Shown: piece by piece, positions 20,906 to 35,900 of the stretch
Layout of the letters: each line of letters starts with the position of its first letter
Numbering within the stretch: position 1 is the first letter of the stretch
Assembly: GCF_008831285.2 (NCBI RefSeq)
Contig: NC_045139.1
Location: 2,860,704 to 2,924,703, forward strand
Reading direction: 5' to 3'
Origin: Nymphaea colorata
Lineage: Eukaryota > Streptophyta > Magnoliopsida > Nymphaeales > Nymphaeaceae
Length of the DNA stretch: 64,000 nt
Program-made: the position numbers and the translations under genes
The notes under the pieces: generated by a model
Database searches by the model: none
Seen by the model: the letters and a program-made list of their open reading frames with translations, nothing else
What the model was told of the DNA's origin: nothing

Positions 20906-23900
20906 TCACGTAATCTTCATGTTAGCAAGCTTGAGCTGCTTCTCAAATGGCAAGTACACTCTTAGATTAAAGCAGGTCTCGTGCAAGACCTGCACAAGAA
21001 AGCTGTCATTTCCATTTTTACCTATCCAAGTGTCACCTGTATTGTATGCATCATCTCCTTTGTGCTTCGACATTGCAACCAAGTTGTGAAGTCGCTCGGT
21101 TGATGCCCATAACTGCTCGACGATGGCTGCTGCCATGGAGTTCCATGTAGGAGATGATAGCAAAGAAGGCAGTGTAGCTGGCAAATTGCTCAAGACTGAG
21201 ATGGGGTTCAAAACAAGAATTGGTGCATATTCACTCCAACAGCTTGATAGAAGACCCAAAAATTGTAGTGCCTAAAGCATGCACGAGGTTATGATTTTGA
21301 TCAGAATATGAATTATATAGCAAAATAAGGAAAAGAACAGTGAAGCATCATAAGCCAATTAATCACAAGACCTGTAAAAGCATGAGGGACCTAAGAATTC
21401 TGTAGTCTTGCTCCTAGAAATTTAAACAGACGATATAGAAAAAGGTTTGGGATAACGTCTTCCATGGATTTCCAAACGCAGAGTAACATCCAAATACGGA
21501 TCTTGTAAGTGGATTCAGGATGATAAGAGTTGGAAGTCAACCAAGATTCTCATTTAAATTGATTCAAAAAAATGAGGCTGAAGAATAGGCAAGTCTGGAA
21601 GCAGTGAGTCCAACAAAGAGAGTGCTAGACATGCAATCCAAGGAGATAGTTAACAACGAGAAGCAAAAAAGGAGGACTAAAAAGGATTGTAGAAACAATG
21701 AGGACTGGTAACGACTGTTTAAGATCACGCCATTAGAAAATATCATGCCAATTTGACAGTTATATGTTTCAGTAAATGTGAATACAAGTTCAAATTTTCA
21801 CTTGATCACACTATATCTACTTGGAATTTGAGGGGATTTCTTTGATGTTTTCCTTCCTGAAATCTACTAGGGACATGACTCCATCAAAGGCAAATAATGA
21901 AATAAGAGCTCATTGTTAATTGGCATAAAAGTTAATGACGACCCAACATAACAAGAAAAATCAACATAAGGATTAACAATAGAAAAGGTGATGTCCCTTA
22001 AATGCTATGCTGAAAAAGGAAAAAAAAAGAATCTCAGAAAGAAGAGAACACACAAGCACGTATCCCTAAGTTGCTACCTGTTAAAACAAAATTATGCTTG
22101 AAAAAAAATATGGAATATCAACATACCGCTGAAGGATGCCTGCATATGTATATGATCTCAACTGTATCATGAAGCCATTTACGTTTATCATCAAGAGCAG
22201 CACGGTCCAGTGCAGCGACAGCTTCCAACAGCATAAACCATGCACCTGCATCTGTCAAGTAATAGTAGTAAGTAGAGGTACTATTGATGTTACTCTCCCT
22301 TTTTTTCTTATTAAGACACAAACCATCTAGTTCCTCAGAAACTAAATAACTTTTCAGTATTTCCATCTCTGACACTGGCAGTTGATCCAACACTGTAAGA
22401 CGAGCACTTGCAATAAACTTCTTTGCTATTTCAGGGAGACTGTTTCGTCCTTGTTGTGGATGCATTTTTTTAAGCTGCAGAAGTTTATAAACAAACATTA
22501 CAAATATAAAATGCAGTCAAATGATGGTATAAACAAATATATTGAAAGCTAGGCAGCTTCAAATACAAAAGCAAAAGTTGCACCACTGGAATTTCACAGT
22601 AACATAGAGAAGACAAACTTGTTGTAACTTGCAACTCCAAAAAAAGGAAATGTAGAGAAGGATATTTCTCTGAAATTTCACAACCAACTTACACATAAGA
22701 AACTTCACTAAAGAGAGAAGAACATATTGTAATTCACCTGAAGAAGGGCCATGGTTTGACCTTTGTGAGCCTTTGCTAAACATTTTATAGCTTCTGACCA
22801 TTCTTGATCGAATGCATAAGAAACTAATTCTGGAACCCTGCCATAAGGTATTTGAGGAAGCAAACCAAACAACAAATGCATGATGTTCTCCAGGTTAACT
22901 GAAGAATGTGATAGGTCATCGATCGTGGCAGTAAAACATTCATTCAGACCTTTCCAGAACGACATTCTGAGAATACTTTTCTGATGTATGTGATAAACAA
23001 GATAAGGAGACACAGATGAGGTGAAATATTCAATCATATCATGCCATAGCTTGTGCATTCTAGAACTTGAGAAGATTTTTATCATGTCCATCAGATGCGC
23101 CAATAAAATACACTGGAGGGGTAACTGCAGAAGCTGAAACCTTGCCAGGTCAGCTATTTCATTAAGCAAACATAGGAGGGAATTGTCATGTTCTGCATGA
23201 ACAAATAAGAAATGGAGGCACTCCTCTTTTAAGGTTGTCCCATCCACATCCTGCTCACAAGGCTGATTTTTGCAAATTGGAAATTGCATGCAACGTCTTG
23301 CAATAGCTCCCCAATCCAATGGAGGTAGCCTAGGAGTTTGTCCAAGGCACCTCAAAACTGTTGAGATTGTCTGAATGGTTGTTGACGTACAATCCTGGAC
23401 ACAAAATTTACAATGTTGGCTTAAGGACAACCAAAAACAACAAAAAATAGTAGCCAATGAAAGGCCAACTTTTTAATGACAAACCTAGAAATGTGAAGAT
23501 AAAAAAAATAAAATTAAGTTCGTTAAATCTGGAAAAATAACATGAACATAACAAAACAAATTTCAACAGACAACAGCTTCCATTTGACCTTTTTCTGGGT
23601 GCATGGAGACATATAGATACCTTTGTCACCTTCAATTTCAGATTCTGAAAGACAACTAATATATCACATTCACAGATATCAACATGTAAAAGATGACGCA
23701 ATTTCAACAGCCTATGACACTGCTCTGATCATCCTATTTGAGATGTCCAGGTCAGAAGAGCTTCAGACATTTTGATCATCTCTAAAGGAAGCCATTTGCA
23801 ATTGGATGACGAGATCCTCAATTATGCTGATGAATACATGAATATTATAAGGATGACAAGTTGCCAACATTTGTTGGAACCATAGTCACAAATATAGTTC

Positions 23901-26900
23901 TCAGGAAAGTTTGAGAAAAACATAGGGGCTCAAAGAAAGAAAAAAAAAAACAGAAAACAAATTATGAAATTATACATTTCTCATTAATTTTTCTGCAAAA
24001 ATACTGATTAAAAAAATTTCAGAAGAATCAAAGAATGTAAAACATACATTGAAAATCATATAAGCACAGGATTTTATTGCTATATTTTCCCAATATCTTT
24101 GTTTTACTTCCTTTTGGCAGCAAAATTGCAATATTTTCGAACTATCACGATATATTCCAAATGAACAGGAGCTAAAGCATGCCCAACTTCAAGTCATATT
24201 GTACACAAAACTGGTACTGAATGCACGTTTGACACAATTAACATCAGAAACAAAGATAAGAGGTGAACGGGATATTAAAGAACATAAATCCCCAAGTTCC
24301 GTTTAACATGACATTAGAATAAGAAGTAGTAAAAGAAAATAGCAGAATAGAAAGCTTGCCAGAAAAATTGGCACAGGACAATATAGACTCGTTTGCCCTT
24401 GTAACCTTTTAGTACACCATAAACAACTCACCTTGGAGAAATCAAGATTCATAAGCCACAGTGAAAGTCCCAAAACTATACTATCCTCAGCAAAATTCTG
24501 CGAAGGCAGGTTTGACTGCACTGAGAAGCCATATCCAGTATCCAAGTCCTTTGACATCAATTTGTGTCTAAGAAGTGACAGTGCCCACGCAGAATGGTTT
24601 GCAGTTTCTGGTCCTTCGGATCCTGAACCACCAGAAATATCTCTTGCACCAGCGGCGTACATAGTGATTCGGAAAGAGGACTTGCAAGTAGTGGCACTCC
24701 AATAGAAGAAGATTCCTTGAAGAGAACAAGTTTCAAAGTTAGGCAAACTTTTGAGGACCTTTTTCTTTTTTCTGATCCTACCTGCTTTGATACTTCCAAT
24801 CAACAGAACATGAACTTTACTAACAAAGGAAAAAAGAAAGATGATCGAACCTTTGCTTGATAGATCTTCTGCAAAGGATGAAATGCCTGGCCAAGAAGAC
24901 CTGCAGCAGCACCCATTGCATTCACTATCCCAATCATACCACCCAAGCAAACTAATGAAGGGTAGGCTCCAGTATAGGTATCCTTCATTAGATTCATTAA
25001 ACTTTTTATGGTCTCAAGCTTCAGTGAGAATACTCCTTCATGTAAAATGCCAGAAATAAGACCACCACCACCAGCACAAGATGCCATCAGTAAACTTTGC
25101 TCAGCAGCACCAAAACTCTTTAAGTCAAGAAGCTGAGATATAACACAATGGTAGCTATTAATTATAAATTCAATTTCTTCATTGCCTTCCAACAGTTCTG
25201 CTTTCTGGAAAACAGACAAAATTACAGGGATCACAAGGCAAGCACCTGTACATAATGATGCCTTGATCATTCTGTCAGCAGCAGAAGGCCTAGAAGAACC
25301 TTTTATATGAGTATCATGTGGAATCCAAGACATTATCATATTTTTTACATCTGACATGGCATCAACAGAACCATCTCTGTGCAAAGCAATGACAGAATAT
25401 CCTAGTCCCATTGCAAGCCCAGCAATCCCCCAAGTGTCCTCAAGTGAACTATCATAGGTCTCAGTTCCTAAACTAGTAGCTTCATGTACTTTAAGTCCAC
25501 GTACTGCACTTCGTGGAATGAAGTTACAGAGTCTTTCCAGCGAGTCAGATGACAAATCACACATCTGAACAATCATTGTTGACAAGCCTCTTACTAATTT
25601 GCCAAGCAACTCTACCTCCATCAGCTTAAGGGATCCCTCTTCAGGAATAAAACCTTCATCATCACCAGGTCGCTTAAGAAGACCTTGGCACATGAGACCC
25701 AAGCCCAAACCACAGGCACCTTTTACAAGGGGACTCTTGCTATTACGCATAACCTGAGAAAAGAGGAATTTAATAGATATAAATACACCAAGCATGCAGA
25801 TTGTTAGGCAACACTTGTCAAGTGAAACTGTGACTAATCTTTATGAGTCCTATTGATGAATCTGCTGGCTACAATAGATAATAGGAAAGTTGGACTAGTC
25901 AGTTGCATTGGTAAAAATGTGGCCTTTTTATAGACCAACTAAATCTACCCACTTCAAGCTCCTCTAAGCTATGTCACAGGAGTGAAGGTGCATGATTGTT
26001 ACAAAGAACTTGGGTATGTATGGGGCAACAGTATGTCTGTGTCCAGAGTTCAAAGCCCCATTACAAATGTGATCTTTACGTTCAAGACACTATGAGTCTA
26101 TAGAAGATATATTTTTTAAATATGTAAACAAAATTTCAGAAGCAATGGAGTGAATTTTTTTGGCTTTTGAAACTCATCCTATATGCCCAAGAAACATGAT
26201 TTTTACGTTAACTAATATGTTTCTAAGCATGCAGATTACATCTACATAGACATCCTTTCAAAAGAAAAGCTTAACAGGATAACTAAAAGAAGGAATCGAG
26301 AGAAAGATCTCAGGAGATCCAACTGAATTGTCATTGATACAGAAAAAAGAAATATATGCACTTGAATTAGAACATAAAGTATAATAGCAATCAAATATTA
26401 ACAGTAAGACCCGATGTGCACTAGTACCCACAGGGCCACAGCACAACCACCTCACATGGATGAAGATTCTACTAACTAACATTTATATACTCAATATTAA
26501 CCAATAATTTTCATTTTTTTTAAAAAGTGCACTACTCACTTTACTATTTCTCTATTTTCATGTTTGGAGGAAGAAAGAAATCTGATATGCATAGTTGCAG
26601 TAAGTAGTTCAAAAGTGTAAGTGAATATTCCAAAACATTAACACATACATTTATATTTCATCTGCACCTGTTTCGGAAGTGCATGCTGTTGTTTAACAAT
26701 GGTATCTCCATGATGTGTATAGGAAAAGCTAATAAAGCTGATAAAATGACGTAATACTTAACAGCTTATGTATTCAGCCTTCCATCATTTAAACCTTACA
26801 AGTTGGAAGAGAATGAAAATATGGATAAATGCCTACTGTAGTAATCCATGCAGTTGAAAAAAGAAAAAAGACAAAAAAAAAACAAGAACACATAATTGAC

Positions 26901-29900
26901 TAATGACTACAATAAGATCTAAAAAACGTTTTATTGAGACTGGCAATAAACATTCTTGAAGAATAATTATCTAAAAATCAGTCAAACAATGGAACAAAGT
27001 TTCCCTGCCACAAGAAGAAAGGGACAACGAGCTTATGGCCACTTGAATACCTCAAAAAGTCCATCACCAATCTCTAGCTTTGTTTTCGAGTCTGTTACAT
27101 GCAGAAGGCTTGAGAGAATGCCCAAAGAAATAGCAGATGTCCATTGTCTGGACTCATGCTCAAACTGATACAGCCAACCCAGTAAAAACCTTGACGCACT
27201 AGAAGTCACTGCATGGGCAGATGGAGGTAAAATCTGAAAGGACAAGTGCTATTCCAGTCATGAGTAGGAAAGAACAAAAGTATATCTTACAAATGCCAGT
27301 GCAGTATTTCACATTATCACAATGTAGTCAGAAGCAACAATAGAGTAACAACCAAAGAATATCATTTTTGTGTTTCAATTTCCAAATGCAGCAAATATTA
27401 TTAACAGGAAGGTTATGGATAGACAGAGACCAAACTACAAATAAATTTGTATAATAGGTCGGAGTTAGATAGCCCACTTAAATAAAGACTTTATGCAGAT
27501 ACCTGATTGAACAGAATCCAGAAAGGACTATTAAACCCATGTCTAACTGGATGAACTGCCTGTGTTTGTCAGATTGTCATTAAAAAAGGAAAAGAAAAGT
27601 GAAACCTTGTCAAGCTCAATAATGATTGAACTTAAAATTTAGAACCATTTCAGAATTAAATATAATTGTGCCACAAAAATGAAAATCATATTCCAGTATA
27701 GCAGGATATCTACAGATCTAAGTTTAACCTAAATGCCACATTCAATTATTCTAGACCAACTTAAAAATATCAAAGCAAATCTGAATTACTTACATCCTAT
27801 TTGGACTTTGTACTGAGATCGAAACAGAAAATCCAAGTTGTTGACCTTATGGTCAAATGTCCAAACACCAGAAACACGTACCCTATAAATAAAAGTAGGA
27901 CAAGCTACTGACATGGACTCAATGTTTCTGACAAATGAAAATATGTTTAGTTTCCAATAGTGGATTTTAGGAACGAAATCAATTTCATGTCCTGGGAGAA
28001 ACCAAGAGGATAGCTAGTTGATCAACCATGCAAGATTTCATATGGTACATTATTGAGGCCTAGTTTAGAGATACAAAACAAGCACAGTATCTGTTTTGCC
28101 CATCTGTTACAGAATATTTCTTATATTTTGACGTTTGAAAATGCCCGTGAAGATAATAACAGGTTAATTCTGAAGCCTTTTTCACCGTAATGTGTTTCAC
28201 CCACTACTTTGTTCAGATAACACACATCAAATAGGGGCTTGTAACTTTATTTCTTTATAAAACAACCATTGTCAGCCTACTAAATCATTTTTTTAATAAT
28301 CCTTTTTCTAACGAGCATAAAAAGGAGATCCAGAAGCTGCTTCGTTAGTTTCTGCTCCAATTATGTTATTCGTGAGCCTTCTTCAGTAAATAGTCAACAG
28401 TATATATATATATATATATATATATGGAAACAGAGAGAGAGAAAGGCGAAGAACACGAACAGCATGAGAACCTTACCGAACCCAGTGCACCAATAGCTAA
28501 TGCCATATTCTCAGCTTGACGAGGAACAGATCCATTAGACATCTCACATATACCCTGAAGACAATCAAGCAAAATATTAAACAGGTAAATAGTAGCTGCC
28601 AAGAAATTTAAACAATCCCCCATCAGAATATTGAAAAAAAATAAAATCATTTCCAACTCCCTCCTCTTCCCCCAACCCCCTCTCCAAAAAGCAAAATGAG
28701 ACCACATTGTCAATGCAATGAATCAGCAAACGACATAACTATGTCCAGGACTCCACGTGCAAGGAAGTAACCATGGGCATATATTTGACACCCGGATATA
28801 GTGTTTGTAGTCTAGAAGATAAAAAGTGAGGCAAAATGTATTGCACATTGGATCTATCCATTGTCAGAAATTTCAGATATATATATTTCCAAAATATCAT
28901 GACAATACCACCAAAAAACAACTGAAACAAAAGCAAAAACATAATTTATTGTGTGACATATTGGAAAAATTGTAAAAATGAAATTAACATGATAATATCA
29001 CAATACTATCATGAAAATCATTCTTTTCTAAATAATTCATGTATTTTTTATCTTTGGTTTGTTTAGTTTATCAATGCTTTTGTAATAAAATTAGTATAAA
29101 ATTCATGAATTCACATTTTGTTGCTGTTTTTTATGTCTTTTAACTTTTTAATTTCCAGCAAACATATTTTCCAATTAATACGCAAGAGAAAACTTGCGGA
29201 ATAGAAAAACGAGAATTGTATTTGTTACACTGGGTTAGTGACTTAGTGTATGGATATTAGAAACAAAGAACTACTTTAACTGAACTGTAGATTTGAATTT
29301 GAAACAATGCATACCAATACCAATTTCCTATTCAGGGGCCATTTCTGACCATTGGATTTTAGATCTGAGGGTCAAATCTGTTGTAAGACCCAATCTTCTA
29401 GCAAACAGTGGATCAAACGTCCACGTTTTTGCTAGGGAATCAAGGGTGTGAACTATGGAATCACGTGGTGCATTCTCCTATCCTCATGGATCAGGTGGCA
29501 CCTTTGCTAGGGAATCAAGGGTGTGTTTCTTTGAGAGGGACCAGAAACTGGTAAGTCGTCATTGTCAAACTAAAAAGAGGAAAAGAGAGAAAGAGAGATG
29601 AGAGAGGGACCCCCGGACAAGCAACTCTGGCTTGTCATCATTGCCACCCGAGTGGAAGAGAGAGACTCAGAGAGAGACCGGCAACTTTGGTTAGCCACCA
29701 CTAAGTGGAAAAACAAGACGGGGAGAGAGAGAGAGAGATGAGCGAGAGACCAGCAACTCTGGTTAATCACTGTTATCGAGCAAGAGAGAAAGAGAGAGCG
29801 AGAGCATGCAGAGCACTCAGAGCACTCAACCTGACTTTAGGGTTAGAACAACCTGACTCCCAGCATCATTGGTGCCAGCAGGTCACGAGAAAGTTTCCAG

Positions 29901-32900
29901 TACTGATCAAAGCAGCATTTAGATCAGCCACCAGACAGCCTAGATAGGCCAGCCAAGAATTGTCCAGTACGACATCAGATCGATCGCAACTGAGGGCTTC
30001 TGAAGCAGACATACTAGTGGTTTTTCTTTTTCTTTTTTGGGTTGTCTCAACAGTCCATCTTTTGCTGGGTTTGTATAATTCTAATTTTTAGGTGAGACCA
30101 TCTTCTTGATTCAGAAAATTTGGTATCTGCTTGATTAATTAGGGGAAGAAGTCATTTTAGCATTGTAATTGGGTTGAACAGGGTTAGTGTCATTGTTGCC
30201 TACCATGGGCATCACTTCCCCTCCTCTGAACATCTTTTTGGTTTAGTCAAAAACATCATTCAAACAAGGAATTTCAAATTACTCATCACCTGAAGCCCTA
30301 GGATCTTAAGCAATCAAACAGAGCCTTAAGGTCTATTCTTATTATTGATGACAGGTAAATGTATTAGTATCCAAAGATCAGGCACAACGTGGGGCCACAT
30401 GACCTATTTTTATCCATTCAGGCACACATGAAATTCCACTCTAATGGTACATGAAAGAGGTCATGTGACTTGTTAAGAACAAGGCAAGCCGTCTAGATAA
30501 CCTTTCCATCCTACAGAGACACTGTGATCTTAGAAATGCTCCTTGACATAGTTTTACCCTTAATCAGTTAAGTCCACCTTATCTACCAGACTCTGTATAA
30601 ATCAAGCAAATTTTTCTTAGGAACAATAAATGGAACCAAGTACCAGTTCCACCACAGGTAGCCATAGCCTTTTCACAATATGCAAACCAGACTTGTTAAG
30701 AACAAGGCAAGCCGTCTAGATAACCTTTCCATCCTACAGAGACACTGTGATCTTAGAAATGCTCCTTGACATAGTTTTACCCTTAATCAGTTAAGTCCAC
30801 CTTATCTACCAGACTCTGTATAAATCAAGCAAATTTTTCTTAGGAACAATAAATGGAACCAAGTACCAGTTCCACCACAGGTAGCCATAGCCTTTTCACA
30901 ATATGCAAACCAGACTTGTTAAGAACAAGGCAAGCCGTCTAGATAACCTTTCCATCCTACAGAGACACTGTGATCTTAGAAATGCTCCTTGACATAGTTT
31001 TACCCTTAATCAGTTAAGTCCACCTTATCTACCAGACTCTGTATAAATCAAGCAAATTTTTCTTAGGAACAATAAATGGAACCAAGTACCAGTTCCACCA
31101 CAGGTAGCCATAGCCTTTTCACAATATGCAAACCAGACTTGTTAAGAACAAGGCAAGCCGTCTAGATAACCTTTCCATCCTACAGAGACACTGTGATCTT
31201 AGAAATGCTCCTTGACATAGTTTTACCCTTAATCAGTTAAGTCCACCTTATCTACCAGACTCTGTATAAATCAAGCAAATTTTTCTTAGGAACAATAAAT
31301 GGAACCAAGTACCAGTTCCACCACAGGTAGCCATAGCCTTTTCACAATATGCAAACCAGATGTGGTGCTCCTTGCTGGAACAAGTGGCAACCAGTTTAGA
31401 GCCTGAGCTTGATCTTTCGCCAAATCAAGCCATGATATGCAGAAATTTCAGACTCAACCAAGAATATGCAGATGACATTTGATACTGGAACAGACTGAAC
31501 AGCAAGTCAGATTTGGTTAAAATATGGGTAAATCCAGATCCTAATCTGGTTTTATTTTTTACGAAATCATATATTCACACATCTAGGTATATGGTATATA
31601 CATAACGAACAGATTAAGTCTAGCAATCAGGAGCAAGACTGGATTTTTTTTTCTTTTTTTTCAAAAGTTCAGCATTACAAGTTCAGTACTTGAAGCACAT
31701 AAAAACTCAGTTCTATGACCTGATCCATGGAACATCTTAAGACTGTAGACCTAACACCGTAAAAGCTTTGTCCATCCTTAGCTGACCTCATATAATGACA
31801 AGTAAAACTAGTTCTCCATATCGTATTGTCAAGGAATTCAAAATACCAGGCCCCTTTTTTTTACTCATTTGAAGCTTAAGACACATACTGAAAGCTTCAG
31901 GAATTTCTGCCACTACAACTGGCTGTTCTACCAAGTGGAAAGAAGAGCAACTGGGAACCCATTAGTATTTAATGAATAACCAATGCCATGAACAAAAGAA
32001 GTAATTTCTCAAGCTGCAGCAATCTTGAAGCCAGATTCTGCTTCTTGACAAGGCTAGAAGAGAATCCAAGTGCACACAGGGAAATATAAGAGAACATGCC
32101 AAGCTTGATCATGCACTCAGATTACCAGACTTGTACCTAGTTAATGAAACTGTACATAACTACTTACACAAAGTAGAGACTGTTGCCCACCAGTAATATG
32201 AATATCAGCCAAGAAAAGGTTATTGGCTGCCTCGGTACATGTCATACAACCTAAATTCCACTGATGAGCTCTACATGCTCTAAATTAAGAACAATAATCA
32301 CAATCAAAGTTCTTTTCTAAAGGACTTTTTAATATGATCATTAACTTGAAGGGTACATGTTATGGGGCCTCAAAAGGGTAGCTGGGCTTTGGCTTTCGTC
32401 AATTCTGCATCCCCTTTGGGATTTGCAATTTTTGTTGTGAATACTTATTTGTTGGTAAACAAAATCGAGGGCCACCGTTTAGCAGGACTTCACTGGAATA
32501 TGGTCGTTAAATCAGTGTGTCCATAAATGGAAGATAAAAGAGAAGGGGAAAGAAAAAAAAAAACTGACCTTGAGGACATCATCAGCAAACTTGTTGAAGC
32601 CTTTGTCACTAATGTTGGGCAACTCTTTCTGTCCAAGAATGACCACAGCTTTTCTCATCCAACGGAGCATGAAAGATTGCCAGGATTGCAATGACAAGAT
32701 TGCCAAAAATATATTTCTTGACAGTTGTAAAGAATCAGCTATTTCCAGCATGAAACCTTCATATAATGTCCGCAGCTTCACCAAGTCCTAGATAAATATG
32801 AAACTTGCCCTGGTCAATGTGTCCAAATTCTTCTTTACAAAATGCTGATACAGCATTGCATATTTTAAATGATAATCAAGAACTTTCATTCATTTGATGG

Positions 32901-35900
32901 GGAATTCATACCTTAAACGCTGATGCCCCTTTGTCGGATTGAGTATTAGTATACAAAGGAAAGCATACTAATGCCACACCTGGGAAATCCCCTGCTTCAG
33001 CACTTGAGTTTCCTGAATTACATGCACAACACAAAACACTGAACAAATTAAAATGATGACATACCATACTCTTTCCCACCATGTTTAGAAAAGGAAGGAC
33101 AGAAAACAAAGAATTAAAAACTGAAGAATGAAAAGAAAGGCCACTAGGTCTGCCTTTAACTAAATTCAGCACTCTTTATAATTAGGATACATTATGAGTT
33201 CTTGAAGCAAAACATCATGCAGCATAATGTTAATAATAAGATTAAAGCATGCAGCAACAGAAAAAATACTGATACAGGATGCCAGCTACATATGATGTAA
33301 ATCCTTTTATTAACTAAAGAGTGCAGTTAATAAGAGTGGCAGAACATACACACACACATACACATATATAGTTTATTGACACAAATATCGAAAAAAATAA
33401 AAAAAAATTGCCATATTTTTTAAAACATTACAATTATATCAGCAACACAGAAAAATGAAAGAAACAGCAAAAAATATCACAATATTTTAAAAATCTTGCG
33501 AAAGAGTATCTCACAATATTTAGCACGTACTTTTCCTTTCTAAAAATCACGTACTTTTCCTTTCTAAAAAGCACCTTTATACCTTCAGTTTTCCTTTTTT
33601 GTTTTTTTTTTTCAACACATTAAAAACTATTTTGAATCTGTATCAATGTTTATGTAACGTGCACATATATATATATGGACACATACACACATATGTACAC
33701 TTTGGTGATGGAAGGCTCCAAACTTTGTTTCACAAATTCACACCCCCCCCCCCCCCCAAACACACACACACACACATATATATATATATGAATTTTTCTG
33801 ATAGAAGGCCCCTGTTATTTTACCAATAAGGTCAAAATGTGTAACTAAAATATAAGCAACGGTCTTTGTTACATTATCCCAAGGACAAGGATGCAGAGGC
33901 ATGGCTATCTCTACCTGATGAAAAGAGAACCCGTGGTAGAACATCTAGTATCTTGTCTATTTTACTAACATTTATTTTCTTTCCCTTCAGGAACCTACGC
34001 CTTGTCCTGCACAAAAGTATAGATCAAGTTTATAAAAGAACACTATGAGAATAAATTTGAACTTTTTTTCCAATTTAGAAGATATAGTTGAGGAAGGCAA
34101 CACATGTGCTCAGAAGATATCAGCTTGACAGTCAAACCCTCCATTGCCTTGAGAACTTCAGCATCAGATTCAGAAGTAACCCAGCTCAAAATGCTATCCT
34201 TCAAATTGGGAATTGCTTGTTGAACAAGATTTACCTGAGCAAGTAGAAATCATAAGTGCCATATCAAAACAGGACAATTACACAAGCATGCACAAAAGGC
34301 ATCCATGTCACCACATGCATGCACAACAGAAACAAATGCAGTGCAGCTGCAGAAATTTCCTGGGTGTTAAGGAAGGCTTTGTTTCGGGACTTATTACAGA
34401 AAAAAAATCCATTGGAAACCAAAAAGGAAAAAATCCGAACCTACCTCATACTGGGAGAGTGACTTAAAAGCAGTTGCACGTGGCCTTAACCATTCCAATT
34501 CATGACCAATATGTACAGGGGATGCAAGTTCCCATAGAATAAGTAGTACTTGGGTTGATCTTTCAGGGTATGCATTGGCATCCATTGCTCCCCACTGTAA
34601 AAGGGTGGCTAAGCTGCCAGAAAGAGGCAAAAACAATTCCAGTTCTTTGTCCATTAATAAAGTTAAAAACTCAATAGCCCAATCTAAGTACCGAATTAAG
34701 AACACTCCATATTAATACTCCTTAAGATTCAATCCTCAAAAATAAAGGCCACTTGCTTATCCAGAAAAATTAGTACTGTTCAATCTAAAGCTATTCTAAG
34801 ATTCTTCACCTGTTGGCAATGATAGGAACCTGGGAGTAACTCAAAATGTGTTCCATAATAACAACCCATGCGGTATAAAAGTCTGCAAAGATTAAGACAA
34901 TTAAGTTGCAAACTGGACCAAAAGAAAGATAAAATACTTTACTGCAAAAAAATGAAGACATACCAACTACATCAGCTTCACAAAGAAAACCAAGGCTTTC
35001 AAGTCCAAGAGCTTGGATGGTTGGAGAATGACTCTCAATACATGCCTGCAAACTCAAAAGGATAACCGACATCATGGCCATTAATATATGAGACATTAAA
35101 CGAGTAATGGAGAGCATAAGGTCTATCCCTAGAGTAATATGCTCCATATGGCATACTTACAGATACAGACAAGATCAAGTCAACACCCCTATCAGGATTT
35201 CTCTTGCAAACATCACGGATGCAAGCAGCAATGCTAATGCATACGTCACTCTCGCAGGAAAACTGAAGAAACGTACTAGAATGCAAAGCTCCCTGTATGT
35301 CAAAATTAAGTTATTGGTGACATAATTTCAGGTAGACTAAATGCTTTCTACATAGAGGAAATAGAAGAAATCAGGAAAGCAATTCTCAATGATGCTGCCT
35401 GACATAAAGTAGCGAATGTTAAAATTATAAAGCCCCAAAGTTTCTTCTTCCACATTGTTTCTTCTATATCACTTCAGAAAAAGAGAAGTGCAAAATTCAT
35501 ACCTACTATCGTTTTATATTTTCATTAAGACGTTTGATGGGATAAAGCACTCTTCACCACCGAAATCCCTTTGTCATGTTACATCATTATTAACTGTGTT
35601 CAACTTCTGAGGCCTCACATATCCTACTCTAAGCACTAAAAACGTTAAAAAACTAAAAATGGGGGAAAATAAAATAAGTGAGAAATTAATAAAAAAACAT
35701 CAAAAGATAAGTAAATTTGCAACAAATAAAAAATAGAAAATGAAAAAAATTGTTTAACATTAAAAGAATAAAAAATGAAAAATTTGAAAAAAGGGGAAAA
35801 AATGAGTTAAAAAAGTGTTTTTTTTTGTTTTTAATGTTTTCTAAAAAAAAATGTTTTTTTTTAGTTTTAAACGGCAATTTAATTTATCGCGTTTTTTAAA

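Larger units (their letters stand above)
28555..32568 (-). other. RST1 intron 17 (4.0 kb), repeat-rich
   Basis: The longest RST1 intron. Exons 17 and 18 join in phase 0, and the junction agrees with the family sequence, so no exon appears to be missing. It holds a GA-rich degenerate minisatellite (29590-29790) and a perfect 223-bp tandem array (30467-31360). Confidence 0.8.

Noticed and set aside
24303-24950. 215-codon minus frame that runs open through the whole of RST1 exon 21
   Set aside because: Its upstream half (ATTCKSSFRITMYAAGARD) has no resemblance to RST1 and does not join exon 20 in phase. Only its downstream part is the coding frame, so this openness does not cancel the frameshift.
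33866-34048. Plus-strand frame with an acceptor-like TTCCCTTCAG
   Set aside because: It is antisense to RST1 exon 15, where the minus strand reads RRRFLKGKK..SKIDKILDVLP in phase with exons 14 and 16.
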